Origin: Pseudomonadota bacterium
GTDB lineage: Bacteria > Pseudomonadota > Gammaproteobacteria > Burkholderiales > Burkholderiaceae_C
Reading direction: 5' to 3'
NCBI GenBank assembly: GCA_018241405.1
Contig: JAFEDY010000023.1
Coordinates: 1 to 60,287 of the forward strand
DNA: 60,287 nt
Below, piece after piece: positions 17,404-27,330 of this stretch. Under the pieces are notes generated by a model. That model saw nothing but the letters and a program-made list of their open reading frames with translations. It was not told the origin of the DNA and did not search any database. Each line of letters starts with the position of its first letter. Position 1 is the stretch's first letter. A program made the position numbers and the translations under genes.

Positions 17404-18997
17404 GCTCGCCCCCCCCGCCCTCAGCATCCGATCCGCCCGCAAGATGGGCCTGCACCTCGGCGTGCCACAGCCCGCTCATCCATTCGCCGATGCGCGCCAC
17501 CGTCGCCTCGGCGCGCGGCACGCTGGGCGACAGCCGCCCCTTGGCCAGCACATGCAGCCGGTCACAGATTTCAAACAATTCGTCCAGCTCCTCACTGACC
17601 ACCAGCACCGCGCAGCCCTGGTCGCGCAGCTGCAGTATCTCGCCGCGGATCTGCGCGGCCGCGCCCACGTCCACGCCCCAGGTGGGCTGGGAGACGATGA
17701 GCAGCCTGGGGCCGGCATCGATCTCGCGGCCGACGATGAATTTCTGCAGGTTGCCGCCCGACAGCGACTGGGCCGCCGCATCGGGCCCGCCGGCCTTGAC
17801 CTGAAAGCGCGCGATGATGGCGCGCGCCTGCACATCGAGCCGCCCCATGCGCAGCCAGCCAGCCGCGCCCACGGCGTTGCCGCGCGTGAGCAGCAGGTTG
17901 TGCGCCAGGCTCATGCCGGGCACGGCGCCGCGGCCCAGTCGCTCCTCGGGCACGAAATGCAGGCCCAGGGTGCGCCGGCGGCGCGGGCCCAAGCGCCCGG
18001 CGTTCTGGCCCGCCAGCTGCACCATGGCAGGCGCGGCGCGCAGGTCTTCGCCTGACAGGGCGTAGAGCAGCTCCTTCTGCCCGTTGCCGGAGATACCGGC
18101 AATGCCCACCACCTCGCCGGCGCGCACCGTGAGGTCGATGGCTATGAGGGCCACGCCGAACGGGTCGGCCGCGGGCAGGCTCAGGCCCTGGGTGCGCAGC
18201 ACTACGTCGCCGACCTTGCCCGCACGGTGCGCCAACTGCGGCGGCTCGGCGCCAATCATCAGGCGCGACAGCGAGGCGTTCGACTCCTGCGACGGGTCGC
18301 ACACACCCGTCACCCTGCCGCCGCGCATCACCGTGCAGGCGGTGCACAGCGCGCGGATCTCGTGCAGCTTGTGGCTGATGTAGAGGATGGAACAGCCCTC
18401 GCTGGCGAGCCGGCGCAGCACCACGAAGAGCTTGTCCACCGCCTGCGGCGTGAGCACCGAGGTGGGCTCATCCAGGATCAGGAGCCTTGGCCGGGTGAGC
18501 AGCGCGCGGATGATCTCCACGCGCTGCATCTCGCCCACACTCAGGGTGTGCACGGGCCGCAGCGGGTCTATGTCCAGTCCGTACTCGGCGGCCGTGGCGC
18601 TGACGCGCCGCGCCACTTCGGCCAGGGGTACGCTCCTGTCCTGGCCCAGCCAGACGTTCTCGGCCACGGTCAGCGTGTCAAACAGGCTGAAATGCTGGAA
18701 CACCATGGCAATGCCGAGCTGGCGCGCCTCCTGCGGGTTCTTCACCTGTACGGGCCGGCCGTCGAACAGCACCTGGCCGGCGTCGGGCTTGACGGCGCCG
18801 TAGATGATCTTCATCAGCGTGGACTTGCCGGCGCCGTTCTCGCCCAGCACCGCATGCACCTCGCCGGGTTGCACCGTGAGCGATACGCCATCGTTGGCGA
18901 CCACGGCGGGGTACCGTTTGGTGATGCCCGTCAACTGCAGCCGCGGCGGCGTTCCCGCGGCGGCCGCTGCGCAAGCAGAGTGGGGTGAGGGATTCAT
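17390..18997 (-). CDS. ABC ATPase with two nucleotide-binding domains, purine uptake
   Basis: This 535-residue fused ATPase of the RbsA/NupO type energises the importer. Domain one has Walker A GENGAGKST and signature LSVGEMQR. Domain two has the characteristic degenerate loop GISGNGQKE and signature LSGGNLQK. It is the first gene of the operon ATPase-permease-permease-BMP-adenine deaminase. The ATG at 18997 was chosen over an upstream in-frame start because the protein before it is not conserved in character. The C-terminal 20 residues are Gly/His rich. Confidence 0.92.
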   Translation of the reverse strand: MNPSPHSACAAAAAGTPPRLQLTGITKRYPAVVANDGVSLTVQPGEVHAVLGENGAGKSTLMKIIYGAVKPDAGQVLFDGRPVQVKNPQEARQLGIAMVFQHFSLFDTLTVAENVWLGQDRSVPLAEVARRVSATAAEYGLDIDPLRPVHTLSVGEMQRVEIIRALLTRPRLLILDEPTSVLTPQAVDKLFVVLRRLASEGCSILYISHKLHEIRALCTACTVMRGGRVTGVCDPSQESNASLSRLMIGAEPPQLAHRAGKVGDVVLRTQGLSLPAADPFGVALIAIDLTVRAGEVVGIAGISGNGQKELLYALSGEDLRAAPAMVQLAGQNAGRLGPRRRRTLGLHFVPEERLGRGAVPGMSLAHNLLLTRGNAVGAAGWLRMGRLDVQARAIIARFQVKAGGPDAAAQSLSGGNLQKFIVGREIDAGPRLLIVSQPTWGVDVGAAAQIRGEILQLRDQGCAVLVVSEELDELFEICDRLHVLAKGRLSPSVPRAEATVARIGEWMSGLWHAEVQAHLAGGSDAEGGGGEHAQA

Positions 18998-19032
18998 GGC
19001 GCGATTGTCACCTAATTTTTGCCGCACATCTT

Positions 19033-19091
19033 TGAATCAAAAACGGGCTTGGCGCCGACGCAATGCGCGCCGGCAGCTAGCCTTTTGGTAG
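19033..19091. repeat. Diverged palindromic repeat copy upstream of purine ABC operon
   Basis: On the minus strand: GGCTAGCTGCCGGCGCGCAT, TGCGTC, GGCGCCAAGCCCGTTTTTGA. The left AGCTGCC(A/G)GCGC and right GTTTTTGA tails match the repeat family while the centre has diverged. It lies between the diguanylate cyclase stop and the ABC operon start, within the operon's likely promoter region. Confidence 0.5.
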
Positions 19092-19118
19092 TGATGGGGC
19101 GCGATCGCTCCCCATCAC
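19091..19118 (-). terminator. Hairpin at the end of the diguanylate cyclase gene
   Basis: GTGATGGGG and CCCCATCAC form a 9-bp stem overlapping the gene's stop codon. No long T-run follows on the minus strand, so it would be a weak intrinsic terminator or a transcript-end stabiliser. Confidence 0.45.
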
Positions 19119-21214
19119 GCGACCGCGCGCACCTCCCCCAGGTGGACGCGGTTGCGCCCGGCACGCTTGGCCGCGTAGCAGGCCATGTCGGCCGCATGCA
19201 GCACGGCAGCCACGTCGCGCAGTCCCGGCACCAGAGGCACCAGGCCTATGCTCAGGCCCAGCGTAAAGCCGCGGCCTTGGTAGGCCGGTTCCCATGCCTC
19301 GACGGCGGCACGCAGCCGCTCGGCCATGGCCTGGCCACGCGCCAGCGTGGCGCCGGGCAGCAGCACGGCGAATTCATCGCCCCCCAGGCGCGCCGCCCAG
19401 CCGGTCTGGCGCACCTCGGCCTCCAGAAGCCTTGCCAGGTGGCGCAGCACGGCGTCGCCCACGTCGCGGCCGGCCGCGTCGTTGACGACGGTGAAGTGGT
19501 CCAGGTCCAGGAACAGCAGCACTCCGCCCCCTTCGCCTGAGAGTGCTGATGAGGCCTGCGGCACGCGCTGGGCGCGTTCGGCCAGGAGCACCTGGAGCCG
19601 ACGCTCGAACTCGGAGCGGTCCAGCAGCTGGGTCAGGGTGTCGTGCGTGCGCTCCCAGGCCTGCTGAAGGCGCGCCTCACGCTCGGCCGTGCAGTCCTCC
19701 AGAGTCCACACCTGGCCGCGCCCGGGGTCACCGGCCAGCATGGGCTGGCCATGCACATGCGCCCACAGCGTGCCGCCGTCCTGGCGCAGCAGGGGCAGTT
19801 CGCCATCGAAGACGCCATGGGCCGCAAACTCTGCATGAACCTGCTGCGCCACGTCCACCCCTTCGTGCGAGGCCAGCAGCGCCAGCAGGTTGCGCCCCTG
19901 CAGCTGCGCCGGCTCGTAGCCCAGCAGCCGGCAGGCCTGCAGGCTCACGGCCTCCACATGCTCGGCACGCGTGAGCGCGATGCCCAGCGGCACGTGGTCC
20001 AGCAGCGCCTGGAGCTGACGCTGCAGCGTCTGCACGCTGCGCCGGTCCTGGTATTGGCCCGCCAGCAGCCGGGTGCAGGCACGCGCCACGTCATCCACCT
20101 CGCCCGATGCGCGTGGCCAGGGCGGGTCGGCGGCGGCTTCGTCTGCGCCGTGCAGCCGGCCATCGCTTTCCAGCACCACCCGGGCGCGCCGGCGCAGCAG
20201 CGCCAGCGGCCTTGCCAGCCAGACCATGGCGGCCAGGGCCAGCACGCAGACCGCCCCGGTCACCTCGGCCGCCAGCCACCAGGCGCGGCGCTGCGCGCCG
20301 TGCAACGGCTCCAGCATGGTCTGCGCGTCGCTCACGCGCGCCACCAGCCACTGCGGCATGGGCACGCTGGCCAGGCTCACCACATGGGAGCCCTGCAACT
20401 GCGTCATGCCGCCCACGGCCGGGGGCTGGTCCGTGCCGCGCCAGCGGGCGTAGACCTCGCCCAGGCCGGGCTCGTCGCTGACCTGGCCCAGCACCCGCTC
20501 CAGGCTGGGGTGCGAGAGAATGACCCCGTCGCGCGTGAACACGATGAGCCGCGAGTCACCGCGATCGGGCAGCGCCAGCGAATGCGGCAGCAGCCCCTGG
20601 GACTGCAGGCGAAGCACGCCGGCAACGGCCCCCATGACCCGCCCCTCGCCGCGCAGCAACGGCATGGTGAACATCACGCGGGCGTCGGCGGCAGTGCTGC
20701 TGATCAGGCCCGAGACCAGCGGCTTGCCGTTGAGCAGGGTGCGCACCAAGTAGTCGCGCTCGGCCGGGTCGAGGTCCGAGGCCTGGGCCAACCGGCCATA
20801 GCGCAGGTTGATGCTCAGGGTGCCATCCTTGCGCGCCACCTGCATGGCGTCGAAGAAGCGCACGGCCGGCAGGCCCTGCTGCAGCAACCACTCGAGCGAC
20901 GCGGGTGAATCCAGCAGCTCGGGCGTGATGCTGTCCGCCACCGAGGCCAGCACCTTCTGGCTTTGCTCGATCTTGCTGGCCAGCAGGCGCGCCACCAGCT
21001 CCACCTCGTCGTTCTGCTGGCTCACCAGACGGTCCATGGCGTCCTGGCCGATGGCGTGCGACACCCACCAGGCGGACAGGCTGCCGCAGAGCACGATGGC
21101 CAGGGCTGCCACCAGCAGCAGCTTGCGCACCAGCGGCCCAGGAAACCACGGCGCAGCGCCCATGTCTTCGGGCTCGCGATCCCACAGGGCAGCGGCCTGC
21201 TCGGGCGGGGTCAT
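19115..21214 (-). CDS. Membrane sensor diguanylate cyclase (dCache-PAS-GGDEF)
   Basis: This 699-residue protein makes cyclic di-GMP in response to an external signal. A first membrane helix near residues 28-50 is followed by a roughly 270-residue periplasmic sensor of dCache type, then a second helix (TGAVCVLALAAMVWLA), a linker, a PAS-like domain (LLDHVPLGIALTRAEHVEAV) and a GGDEF domain with intact RLGGDEFAVL. The inhibitory I-site RxxD is not present: the corresponding residues read RQTG, so product feedback is probably lost. Start at ATG 21214, with another ATG at codon 18. It stands alone. Confidence 0.9.
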   Translation of the reverse strand: MTPPEQAAALWDREPEDMGAAPWFPGPLVRKLLLVAALAIVLCGSLSAWWVSHAIGQDAMDRLVSQQNDEVELVARLLASKIEQSQKVLASVADSITPELLDSPASLEWLLQQGLPAVRFFDAMQVARKDGTLSINLRYGRLAQASDLDPAERDYLVRTLLNGKPLVSGLISSTAADARVMFTMPLLRGEGRVMGAVAGVLRLQSQGLLPHSLALPDRGDSRLIVFTRDGVILSHPSLERVLGQVSDEPGLGEVYARWRGTDQPPAVGGMTQLQGSHVVSLASVPMPQWLVARVSDAQTMLEPLHGAQRRAWWLAAEVTGAVCVLALAAMVWLARPLALLRRRARVVLESDGRLHGADEAAADPPWPRASGEVDDVARACTRLLAGQYQDRRSVQTLQRQLQALLDHVPLGIALTRAEHVEAVSLQACRLLGYEPAQLQGRNLLALLASHEGVDVAQQVHAEFAAHGVFDGELPLLRQDGGTLWAHVHGQPMLAGDPGRGQVWTLEDCTAEREARLQQAWERTHDTLTQLLDRSEFERRLQVLLAERAQRVPQASSALSGEGGGVLLFLDLDHFTVVNDAAGRDVGDAVLRHLARLLEAEVRQTGWAARLGGDEFAVLLPGATLARGQAMAERLRAAVEAWEPAYQGRGFTLGLSIGLVPLVPGLRDVAAVLHAADMACYAAKRAGRNRVHLGEVRAVA

Positions 21215-21562
21215 CGGCGCTCCGGTGTCGAAGCACCCTGGGCGAGGCAATCGGGTAAGGCGCGTGGCATGGCTGCTGGCTATTGGGCCTTCGGTGAGGC
21301 ACCGAGGTCCGCGCCAATATAAGCAGCCGCTTGCCGCACTGGCTTGGGTGGAACCCTGGGAGCCACGCAGGAAAAACCCTGAGACGCGGGCAATACGCGA
21401 CGAGAAAGAAACAAATAGACGCTGTTTTGCCTATCTTGTTGAAAGCAGGCGGACTTGCTTACGTTTCGGGCACGGGCGTCGCCACGCGAATGGGCGTCGA
21501 GCGTTGGGCGCAGAGTTCCGCTCAACGCTCATCATTTCCCTGAAATGGGAAGGCTCCTAACG
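21215..21562. other. 348-bp intergenic region without a gene
   Basis: No convincing gene lies here. The stretch is less GC-rich than its surroundings. It contains an 8-bp stem, GAGCGTTG (21499-21506) with CAACGCTC (21533-21540), just past the Crp/Fnr gene stop, and a smaller TTCCC/GGGAA pair. These may end the regulator transcript. The part nearest 21214 presumably holds the diguanylate cyclase promoter, but no clear -35/-10 pair is visible. Confidence 0.5.
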
Positions 21563-22186
21563 CTAAAAGCCAGCCACCATCTGCAGCGCACGTGGCTGCG
21601 GCAGGTTCAGCACGTTGCCCGTGCCGGCAATGAGGCCATGCTCGCGCAAATGGCGCAGCACGCGCGACAGGGTCTCGGGCGCGATGCCGAGCTGGGCGGC
21701 GATCAGGCGCTTGCGCAGGTGCAGGGTCACGCGCAGCCCGCCATCCTCGGCATTGTGGGCATGGCGCAGCAGCCATTGCGCGCAGCGCGCCTCCGCGTCC
21801 TGCGCCAGGCGGCTCACGGCCAATTCGGTCTGCTGGCAGTAGCCTATGGCCATGTCGCGCACCAGCGCCTGTGCCGCCTGCGGCAGGTCGTCGAAACTGC
21901 GCTTGAAATCCTCCAGCGGCATGCGGCGCAGCTGCACACGCGTGTCAGCCACCATGTCCACGGCGCAGGGCTGATCCAGCAGGGCGGTGGCCGCGTCGAG
22001 CCAGAACGGCCCTTCGACCACTCCCAGCTGGTGGCGCATCACGCCGTCCTCGCGCACACCCAGCAGTACGCGGCCGCTGTCCAGGTAAAGCACCGATGCG
22101 GGTTGCTGATGACGCTCGCGCAACACCTCGCCCGCGGTGGCCACCTCGATCTGTATGGACTGGTTGGAGGAGGGAATGGGGAACAT
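21563..22186 (-). CDS. Crp/Fnr family transcriptional regulator
   Basis: The 207-residue protein has a cyclic-nucleotide-binding-like N-domain and a C-terminal helix-turn-helix. The recognition helix IAPETLSRVLRHLRE keeps the E-x-x-S-R residues that read TTGAT half-sites in FNR. The N-terminal cysteine cluster of FNR is missing, so it is not an oxygen-sensing [4Fe-4S] FNR; a DNR-like heme or other ligand sensor is possible. A TTG start further upstream would extend it by 16 residues, but the ATG at 22186 fits better. An FNR-type box lies 35-48 bp upstream, suggesting autoregulation. Confidence 0.88.
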   Translation of the reverse strand: MFPIPSSNQSIQIEVATAGEVLRERHQQPASVLYLDSGRVLLGVREDGVMRHQLGVVEGPFWLDAATALLDQPCAVDMVADTRVQLRRMPLEDFKRSFDDLPQAAQALVRDMAIGYCQQTELAVSRLAQDAEARCAQWLLRHAHNAEDGGLRVTLHLRKRLIAAQLGIAPETLSRVLRHLREHGLIAGTGNVLNLPQPRALQMVAGF

Positions 22187-22220
22187 GACCGCACTGTGCC
22201 GCGCGCACGCGGCCTGCGCT

Positions 22221-22234
22221 TTGAGCGAAATCAA
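22221..22234. promoter_or_regulatory. FNR/DNR-type box
   Basis: TTGAGCGAAATCAA differs from the consensus TTGAT-N4-ATCAA at one base. It lies between the Crp/Fnr gene and the divergent porin gene (188 bp before the porin ATG), and the encoded regulator has the FNR-type recognition helix. It could serve the regulator's own promoter, the porin promoter, or both. Confidence 0.65.
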
Positions 22235-22357
22235 ATTCGCGCCACACCCTACACGTAGCCTTCAAGCAACAGTCGCCACCGGCTTGGCAAAAAAACCTCG
22301 GCAAACCCTTTCAAGGCCTATACACCCTGCAAAAATCCTCGGATGATCTTTGCTGTG

Positions 22358-22370
22358 TGCAAATATTGCA
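22358..22370. promoter_or_regulatory. Small inverted repeat upstream of porin
   Basis: TGCAA-ATA-TTGCA lies 51-63 bp before the porin ATG in an AT-rich stretch likely to include the promoter. It may be a regulator site. No specific factor can be named. Confidence 0.3.
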
Positions 22371-22421
22371 TACAAAACACCGCCCAACGCCGCGCTTCGT
22401 CGGCCATACAAAAGGACTCAC

Positions 22422-23444
22422 ATGCCCAAGAAACTCATTGCCCTGGCGGCGGCAGCACTGTGCTGCGCGGGCGCCTACGCCCAAAGCTCCGTTCAACTCA
22501 CCGGTCTGACCGACGTGTATGTCGGTTCCATGAAGATGGCCGGCGATGCCGGCCGCAAGTCCGTCGTCGACAGCGGCGGCATGACCACCTCGTGGTTCGG
22601 TTTCAAGGGCACGGAAGACCTGGGCGGTGGTCTCAAGGCCAACTTCCAGATCACCTCGTTCATCCAGGTGGACAACGGCACACAGGGGCGCTTTCCGAAC
22701 GACACCTTCTTCTCGCGCGATGCCAACGTGAGCCTGTCGGGCAATTTTGGCTCCGTGCTGCTGGGCCGCTGGATGGCTCCCAACTTCCTGCCCTCGGTGG
22801 TGGGAAACCCCTTGGGTGACTCGTTCAAGTTCTCGCCGCTGATCCTGCACATGGACGTGCCGCTGTTCAACGCCTCGGGCTGGAAGGCCACCGTGCCCTC
22901 TGACACCGGCTGGAGCAACCAGATCGCCTACACCACGCCCGATATCGGCGGCTTCAAGGCCAACCTGCAGTACCAGTTTGGCGAGCTGGCCGGCAACAAC
23001 GGCAAGAAGAACGTCGGCGCCAACTTCTTCTACTTCGGCGGCCCGCTGCTGCTCACCGGCTTCTACGAGCGCGCCCAGATCAGCAACCCCGGCCAGGGCG
23101 CCTACCTGGGCACCACCAAGAAGGACTGGATGCTGGCCGCGGCCTACGACTTCAAGGTGGTCAAGCCCTACCTGAGCTACGGCCAGGCCAAGGCCGACAA
23201 CAACCCCAGCAAGGGCAAGACACTGCAGATTGGCGCATCGGCCCCCGTGGCCGGCGGCAGCCTGCTCGCATCCTGGGTCAAGACCGAGATGACGGTCTCC
23301 AACCTGGACCGCAAGACCTTTACCCTGGGCTACGACTACTACCTGTCCAAGCGCACCGACGTCTACGCCATGCTCATGAACGACCGCATCACCAACCAGT
23401 CCACGGGCAACAGCCTCGGCCTGGGGATTCGCCACCGCTTCTAA
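22422..23444 (+). CDS. Gram-negative porin (OmpC-like)
   Basis: This 340-residue outer-membrane trimeric porin permits passive diffusion of small hydrophilic solutes. A clear signal peptide (MPKKLIALAAAALCCAGAYA) is followed by SSVQLTGLTDVYVG, the usual first strand of Comamonadaceae porins, and the protein ends LGLGIRHRF with the terminal phenylalanine required for barrel assembly. The ATG at 22422 is preceded by AAAGGA. It is monocistronic, followed by two terminator hairpins. Divergence from an FNR-family regulator suggests control by oxygen or nitrogen oxides. Confidence 0.92.
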   Translation: MPKKLIALAAAALCCAGAYAQSSVQLTGLTDVYVGSMKMAGDAGRKSVVDSGGMTTSWFGFKGTEDLGGGLKANFQITSFIQVDNGTQGRFPNDTFFSRDANVSLSGNFGSVLLGRWMAPNFLPSVVGNPLGDSFKFSPLILHMDVPLFNASGWKATVPSDTGWSNQIAYTTPDIGGFKANLQYQFGELAGNNGKKNVGANFFYFGGPLLLTGFYERAQISNPGQGAYLGTTKKDWMLAAAYDFKVVKPYLSYGQAKADNNPSKGKTLQIGASAPVAGGSLLASWVKTEMTVSNLDRKTFTLGYDYYLSKRTDVYAMLMNDRITNQSTGNSLGLGIRHRF

Positions 23445-23462
23445 GCGTTCGGCGCTTTTTTG
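23443..23462 (+). terminator. Porin terminator 1
   Basis: AAGCG-TTCGG-CGCTT followed by a run of T begins within the porin stop codon. The short stem with a UUCG-like loop plus T-run is a standard intrinsic terminator. Confidence 0.7.
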
Positions 23463-23464
23463 CA

Positions 23465-23498
23465 GGGCACGCGGCCGGGCGCCGCGTGCCCTTTGTTT
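23465..23498 (+). terminator. Porin terminator 2
   Basis: GGGCACGCGGC and GCCGCGTGCCC form an 11-bp perfect stem followed by TTTGTTTT. It is a second intrinsic terminator directly after the first, which insulates the HIT gene from the presumably strong porin transcript. Confidence 0.8.
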
Positions 23499-23543
23499 TG
23501 CCTGCCATATGCTGCGGCCTGTGTTTGACAGAGGGACCCAGCC

Positions 23544-23981
23544 TTGCCCAAGTTTGTAGACAACTCCCTGCCCGGCCAATGCATCTTCTGCCGCCTGGTG
23601 GCCGGTGAAATCCCCGCTGCCCTGGTGTATGAGGACGCGCTCACCATCGCCTTCATGGACATAGGCCAGGTCACGCCCGGCCATGTGCTCGTGGCCAGCA
23701 GGCGCCACGCGGCCACGCTGCTGGAGCTCACACCCGAGGAGGCCGCCGCCGTGATGCAGACGGCGCGCCGCGTGGCGCTGGCCGTGCAGGCCGCCTTCGC
23801 CCCGCCCGGGCTCACGCTACTGCAGGCCAACGGCGCCCTGGGCGGCCAGACCGTGGCGCATTTCCATATGCATGTGGTGCCGCGCCACGAGGCAGACGGC
23901 ATCGCCCTCACCTGGCCGCGCAAGGAGCCGCCGGCCGCCGTGCTCGCCGGCTACGCCGAGCGCCTGCGCGCGGCGCTTTAG
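23544..23981 (+). CDS. HIT family hydrolase
   Basis: This 145-residue histidine-triad protein has the catalytic motif AHFHMHVVPR near residue 98-107 and the N-terminal CIFCRLVAGEIPAALVYED typical of bacterial HinT-like nucleotide hydrolases, which split AMP-amidates and related dinucleotides. It starts at TTG; no better ATG exists before the conserved CIFC. It precedes the MFS transporter gene by 44 bp and may share its transcript. Confidence 0.88.
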   Translation: MPKFVDNSLPGQCIFCRLVAGEIPAALVYEDALTIAFMDIGQVTPGHVLVASRRHAATLLELTPEEAAAVMQTARRVALAVQAAFAPPGLTLLQANGALGGQTVAHFHMHVVPRHEADGIALTWPRKEPPAAVLAGYAERLRAAL

Positions 23982-24025
23982 CGGCGCGTGGGCGCCGGGC
24001 TGACTCTGCTACGCTCGCCCGCATC

Positions 24026-25276
24026 ATGTCCGTCCCGTCCGCCGCCATAGGCCCGCAGCCGGCGCATGCCGCGCGCGTGCCCCCCGGCCTGGCCATCCTG
24101 GTGCTGGCCCTGCTGCTGAGCATCCAGCCCGTCACCACCGATCTGTACCTGCCCGCCCTGCCCGCGCTCACGCGCAGCCTGGGCGCGCCCGTGGCCGCGG
24201 GCCAACTCACGCTGTCGGCGCTGCTGCTGGCCTTTGGCTGCTCGCAGCTGGCCTGGGGGCCGCTGTCCGATCGCTTCGGCCGCCGGCCGGTGCTGCTGGT
24301 GGGCCTGGCGCTGTACACGCTCGCCTCGGTGGGCGCGGTGCTGGCGCCCTCCATGGATCTGCTGGTCGCCTGGCGCACGCTGCAGGGCGCGGCCATGGGG
24401 GCGGTGGTGATGTGCGCCCGGGCCATTGTGCGCGACCTGTATACGCCGCTGGCCGGCGCGCGCGCCATGTCCAAGGCGCTCACCGGCCTGGGGCTGATCG
24501 CCTGCCTGTGCGCGCCGCTGGGCGGGCTGCTGACCGAATGGCTGGGCTGGCGCGTGGCCCTGCTGGCGCTCACGGCCTATGCCGTGGCCACGCTGGCCCT
24601 GGTGGCGCTACGCCTGCCCGAGACGCTGGGCCAGCGCAACCCCCATGCGCTGCGCCCCGCCACGCTGGTGAGCACCTGGGCGCTGGTGCTGCGCTCCCCC
24701 ACCTTCCGGGCGTTTTCGCTGCTCACCACGGCCAGCTATGGCGGGCTGTTCACCTTCCTGGCGGCCTCGTCCTTCGTATACCTCGATGTGCTCGGCCACA
24801 CGCGCACGCAGTACGGGCTGGTGCTGTTGTCCACCGCTGCGGCCTATCTGCTGGGCACGCTGCTGTGCCGGCGGCTGCTGGCGCGATATGGCATTAAGCG
24901 CACGGTGGCCATCGCCGGCGCCCTGAGCGCGAGCGGCGGCCTGCTGACGCTGCTGGCCGCCGCCCTCGGCTGGCACCGGGTGGAGGCGCTGCTGCCCCCG
25001 TTCTACCTGTTCATGCTGGGCCATGGCATACACCAGCCCTGCGGGCAGTCGGGCGCGGTGGGGCCGTTCCCGCAGGCAGCGGGCGTGGCCTCGGCGCTCA
25101 ACGGCTTCATGATGATGCTGGCGGCCTTCGCCATCGGCCGGTGGCTGGGCAGGGCGCTGGACGGCACGGTCTGGCCGCTGGTGCAGGGCGTGGCCCTGTG
25201 GTCGGTGCTGCTGGCCGCCATTGCCTGGACGCTGGTGCAGCGCCACGCACCGCAGGAGCCCGCCCATGGCCGCTGA
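24026..25276 (+). CDS. MFS efflux transporter, Bcr/CflA type
   Basis: This 416-residue inner-membrane drug:proton antiporter family member has about twelve hydrophobic segments. The first-helix motif [13 protein letters not shown] is the Bcr/CflA signature, and [16 protein letters not shown] is the loop 2-3 MFS motif. The likely role is export of a drug or metabolite (bicyclomycin, chloramphenicol or cysteine in relatives). Its stop overlaps the miaA start by 11 bp, so the two may be translationally coupled although functionally unrelated. Confidence 0.9.
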   Translation: MSVPSAAIGPQPAHAARVPPGLAILVLALLLSIQPVTTDLYLPALPALTRSLGAPVAAGQLTLSALLLAFGCSQLAWGPLSDRFGRRPVLLVGLALYTLASVGAVLAPSMDLLVAWRTLQGAAMGAVVMCARAIVRDLYTPLAGARAMSKALTGLGLIACLCAPLGGLLTEWLGWRVALLALTAYAVATLALVALRLPETLGQRNPHALRPATLVSTWALVLRSPTFRAFSLLTTASYGGLFTFLAASSFVYLDVLGHTRTQYGLVLLSTAAAYLLGTLLCRRLLARYGIKRTVAIAGALSASGGLLTLLAAALGWHRVEALLPPFYLFMLGHGIHQPCGQSGAVGPFPQAAGVASALNGFMMMLAAFAIGRWLGRALDGTVWPLVQGVALWSVLLAAIAWTLVQRHAPQEPAHGR

Positions 25277-26233
25277 CTCCATTCCCGCCATCGCGCTGGC
25301 CGGCCCCACGGCCTCGGGCAAGACGGCCGCAGCCTTTGCCATTGCCCAGGCCCTCGCGCCGCGCCTGCCGGTGGAGATCATCAGCGTGGACTCGGCCCTG
25401 GTGTACCGCGGCATGGACATAGGCACGGCCAAGCCCACGCCCGACGAACTGGCGGCCGTGCCGCACCACCTGATCGACATCCGCGACCCTTCGCGGGCCT
25501 ACAGCGCGGCCGAGTTCGTGCAGGACGCCACGCGGCTCATCGAGGACATCCGCGCCCGCGGCGCACTGCCGCTGCTGGTGGGCGGCACCATGCTGTACTT
25601 CAAGGCGTTGATGGACGGCATAGACGACATGCCCGCCGCCGACGCCACCGTGCGCGCCCGGCTGGAGCAGCAGGCCGCGGCACAGGGCTGGCCCGCCATG
25701 CATGCCGAGCTGGCGCGCGTCGACCCGGTCACGGCGGCACGGCTGGCGCCCGGCGATAGCCAGCGCATACAGCGCGCGCTGGAGGTCTGGCATGTCTCGG
25801 GCCGGCCGCTGACGAGCTTCCACACCACAAAAACCATAGCTTCCAGCGCCCGTCCCATAAGCGCTGAAGCGTTATTTTCCTTGGAACCACAAGACCGCGC
25901 CTGGCTGCACGCGCGCATTGCCCAGCGCTTTCACGCCATGCTGGCCGCGGGCTTTCTCGACGAGGTGCTGCGCCTGCGCGCACGCGGCGACCTGCATGCC
26001 GACCTGCCCAGCATGCGCTGCGTGGGCTACCGCCAGGCCTGGGAATCACTCGACGGCCTGCACCCCATGGCCAGCCTGCCCGAGCGCGGCATAGCGGCCA
26101 CGCGCCAGCTGGCCAAGCGCCAGATCACCTGGCTGCGCGGCATGCCCAAGCGCCACGTCATCGCCTGCGACGCACCCGACGCCACGGCGCAGCTGGTGCG
26201 CGCCGTGTGCGCGCGCGTGCCGGGCGGCGGCGC

Positions 26234-26237
<4 letters not shown>
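25266..26237 (+). CDS. miaA: tRNA dimethylallyltransferase
   Basis: MiaA transfers a dimethylallyl group to A37 of tRNAs reading UNN codons. The 323-residue protein has the P-loop GPTASGKT at residues 11-18, the catalytic-region [20 protein letters not shown] in part, and the C-terminal [12 protein letters not shown]. The start is the ATG overlapping the MFS stop. Residues [17 protein letters not shown], in a normally variable region before [13 protein letters not shown], are encoded by a copy of the palindromic repeat that lies in frame. The stop overlaps the next gene by GTGA. Confidence 0.95.
25825..25882. repeat. Palindromic repeat copy inside miaA
   Basis: The plus strand reads ACCATAGCTTCCAGCGCCCG, TCCCA, TAAGCGCTGAAGCGTTATTT. 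Arms CAGCGC and GCGCTG pair, and the tails match the family (ATAGCT, TATTTT). It is open in the miaA frame and encodes 17 residues of the protein. Confidence 0.7.
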
Positions 26238-26899
<662 letters not shown>

Positions 26900-26901
26900 G
26901 C

Positions 26902-27330
26902 TTACTCGATCGCCAGGCGCTGGGTCTTGTTGCCCTGCTTCTTGGGCAGCGTGAGCGTGAGCACGCCGTTGTCGTATCGGGCCTTGGCCTGGGCGGCATC
27001 CACCTCCAGCGGCAGCTGGAAGCTGCGCGCCACCGAGCCGTAGTAGCGCTCGCTGCGCAGCAGCTTCTCGCCGTCCTTCTTCTGGTCATGCTGGCGCACC
27101 TCGGCGCGCAGGCTCACCACGTTGCCGTCGATGGAGACATGGATGTCCTCCTTGGGCACGCCCGGCAGCTCGGCATGCACGGTGTAGGCGGCGTCGTCCT
27201 CCTTCACGTCGATCTTGATCTGCGAGGCCTCGGGCAGCGCGTCGCCATGCAGCGGGCGCACATAGAAACCGGGCGCAAAGTCCTTGAAGAAATCGTCGAA
27301 CAGACTGCCGCGGCTGATCAGTGAATTCAT
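26902..27330 (-). CDS. Hsp20 small heat shock protein
   Basis: This 142-residue alpha-crystallin-type holdase binds unfolding proteins. The core domain shows IKIDVKEDDAAYTVHAELPG, the VSLRAE strand and the conserved C-terminal DNGVLTLTLPKK, but the final I-x-I anchor reads RLAIE. The ATG follows AAGGAGTTTCACC. Its stop is two bases from the stop of the opposing ABC ATPase gene, and it separates that ATPase from its probable permease gene. No heat-shock promoter (such as a CIRCE or ROSE element) was recognised upstream. Confidence 0.93.
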   Translation of the reverse strand: MNSLISRGSLFDDFFKDFAPGFYVRPLHGDALPEASQIKIDVKEDDAAYTVHAELPGVPKEDIHVSIDGNVVSLRAEVRQHDQKKDGEKLLRSERYYGSVARSFQLPLEVDAAQAKARYDNGVLTLTLPKKQGNKTQRLAIE

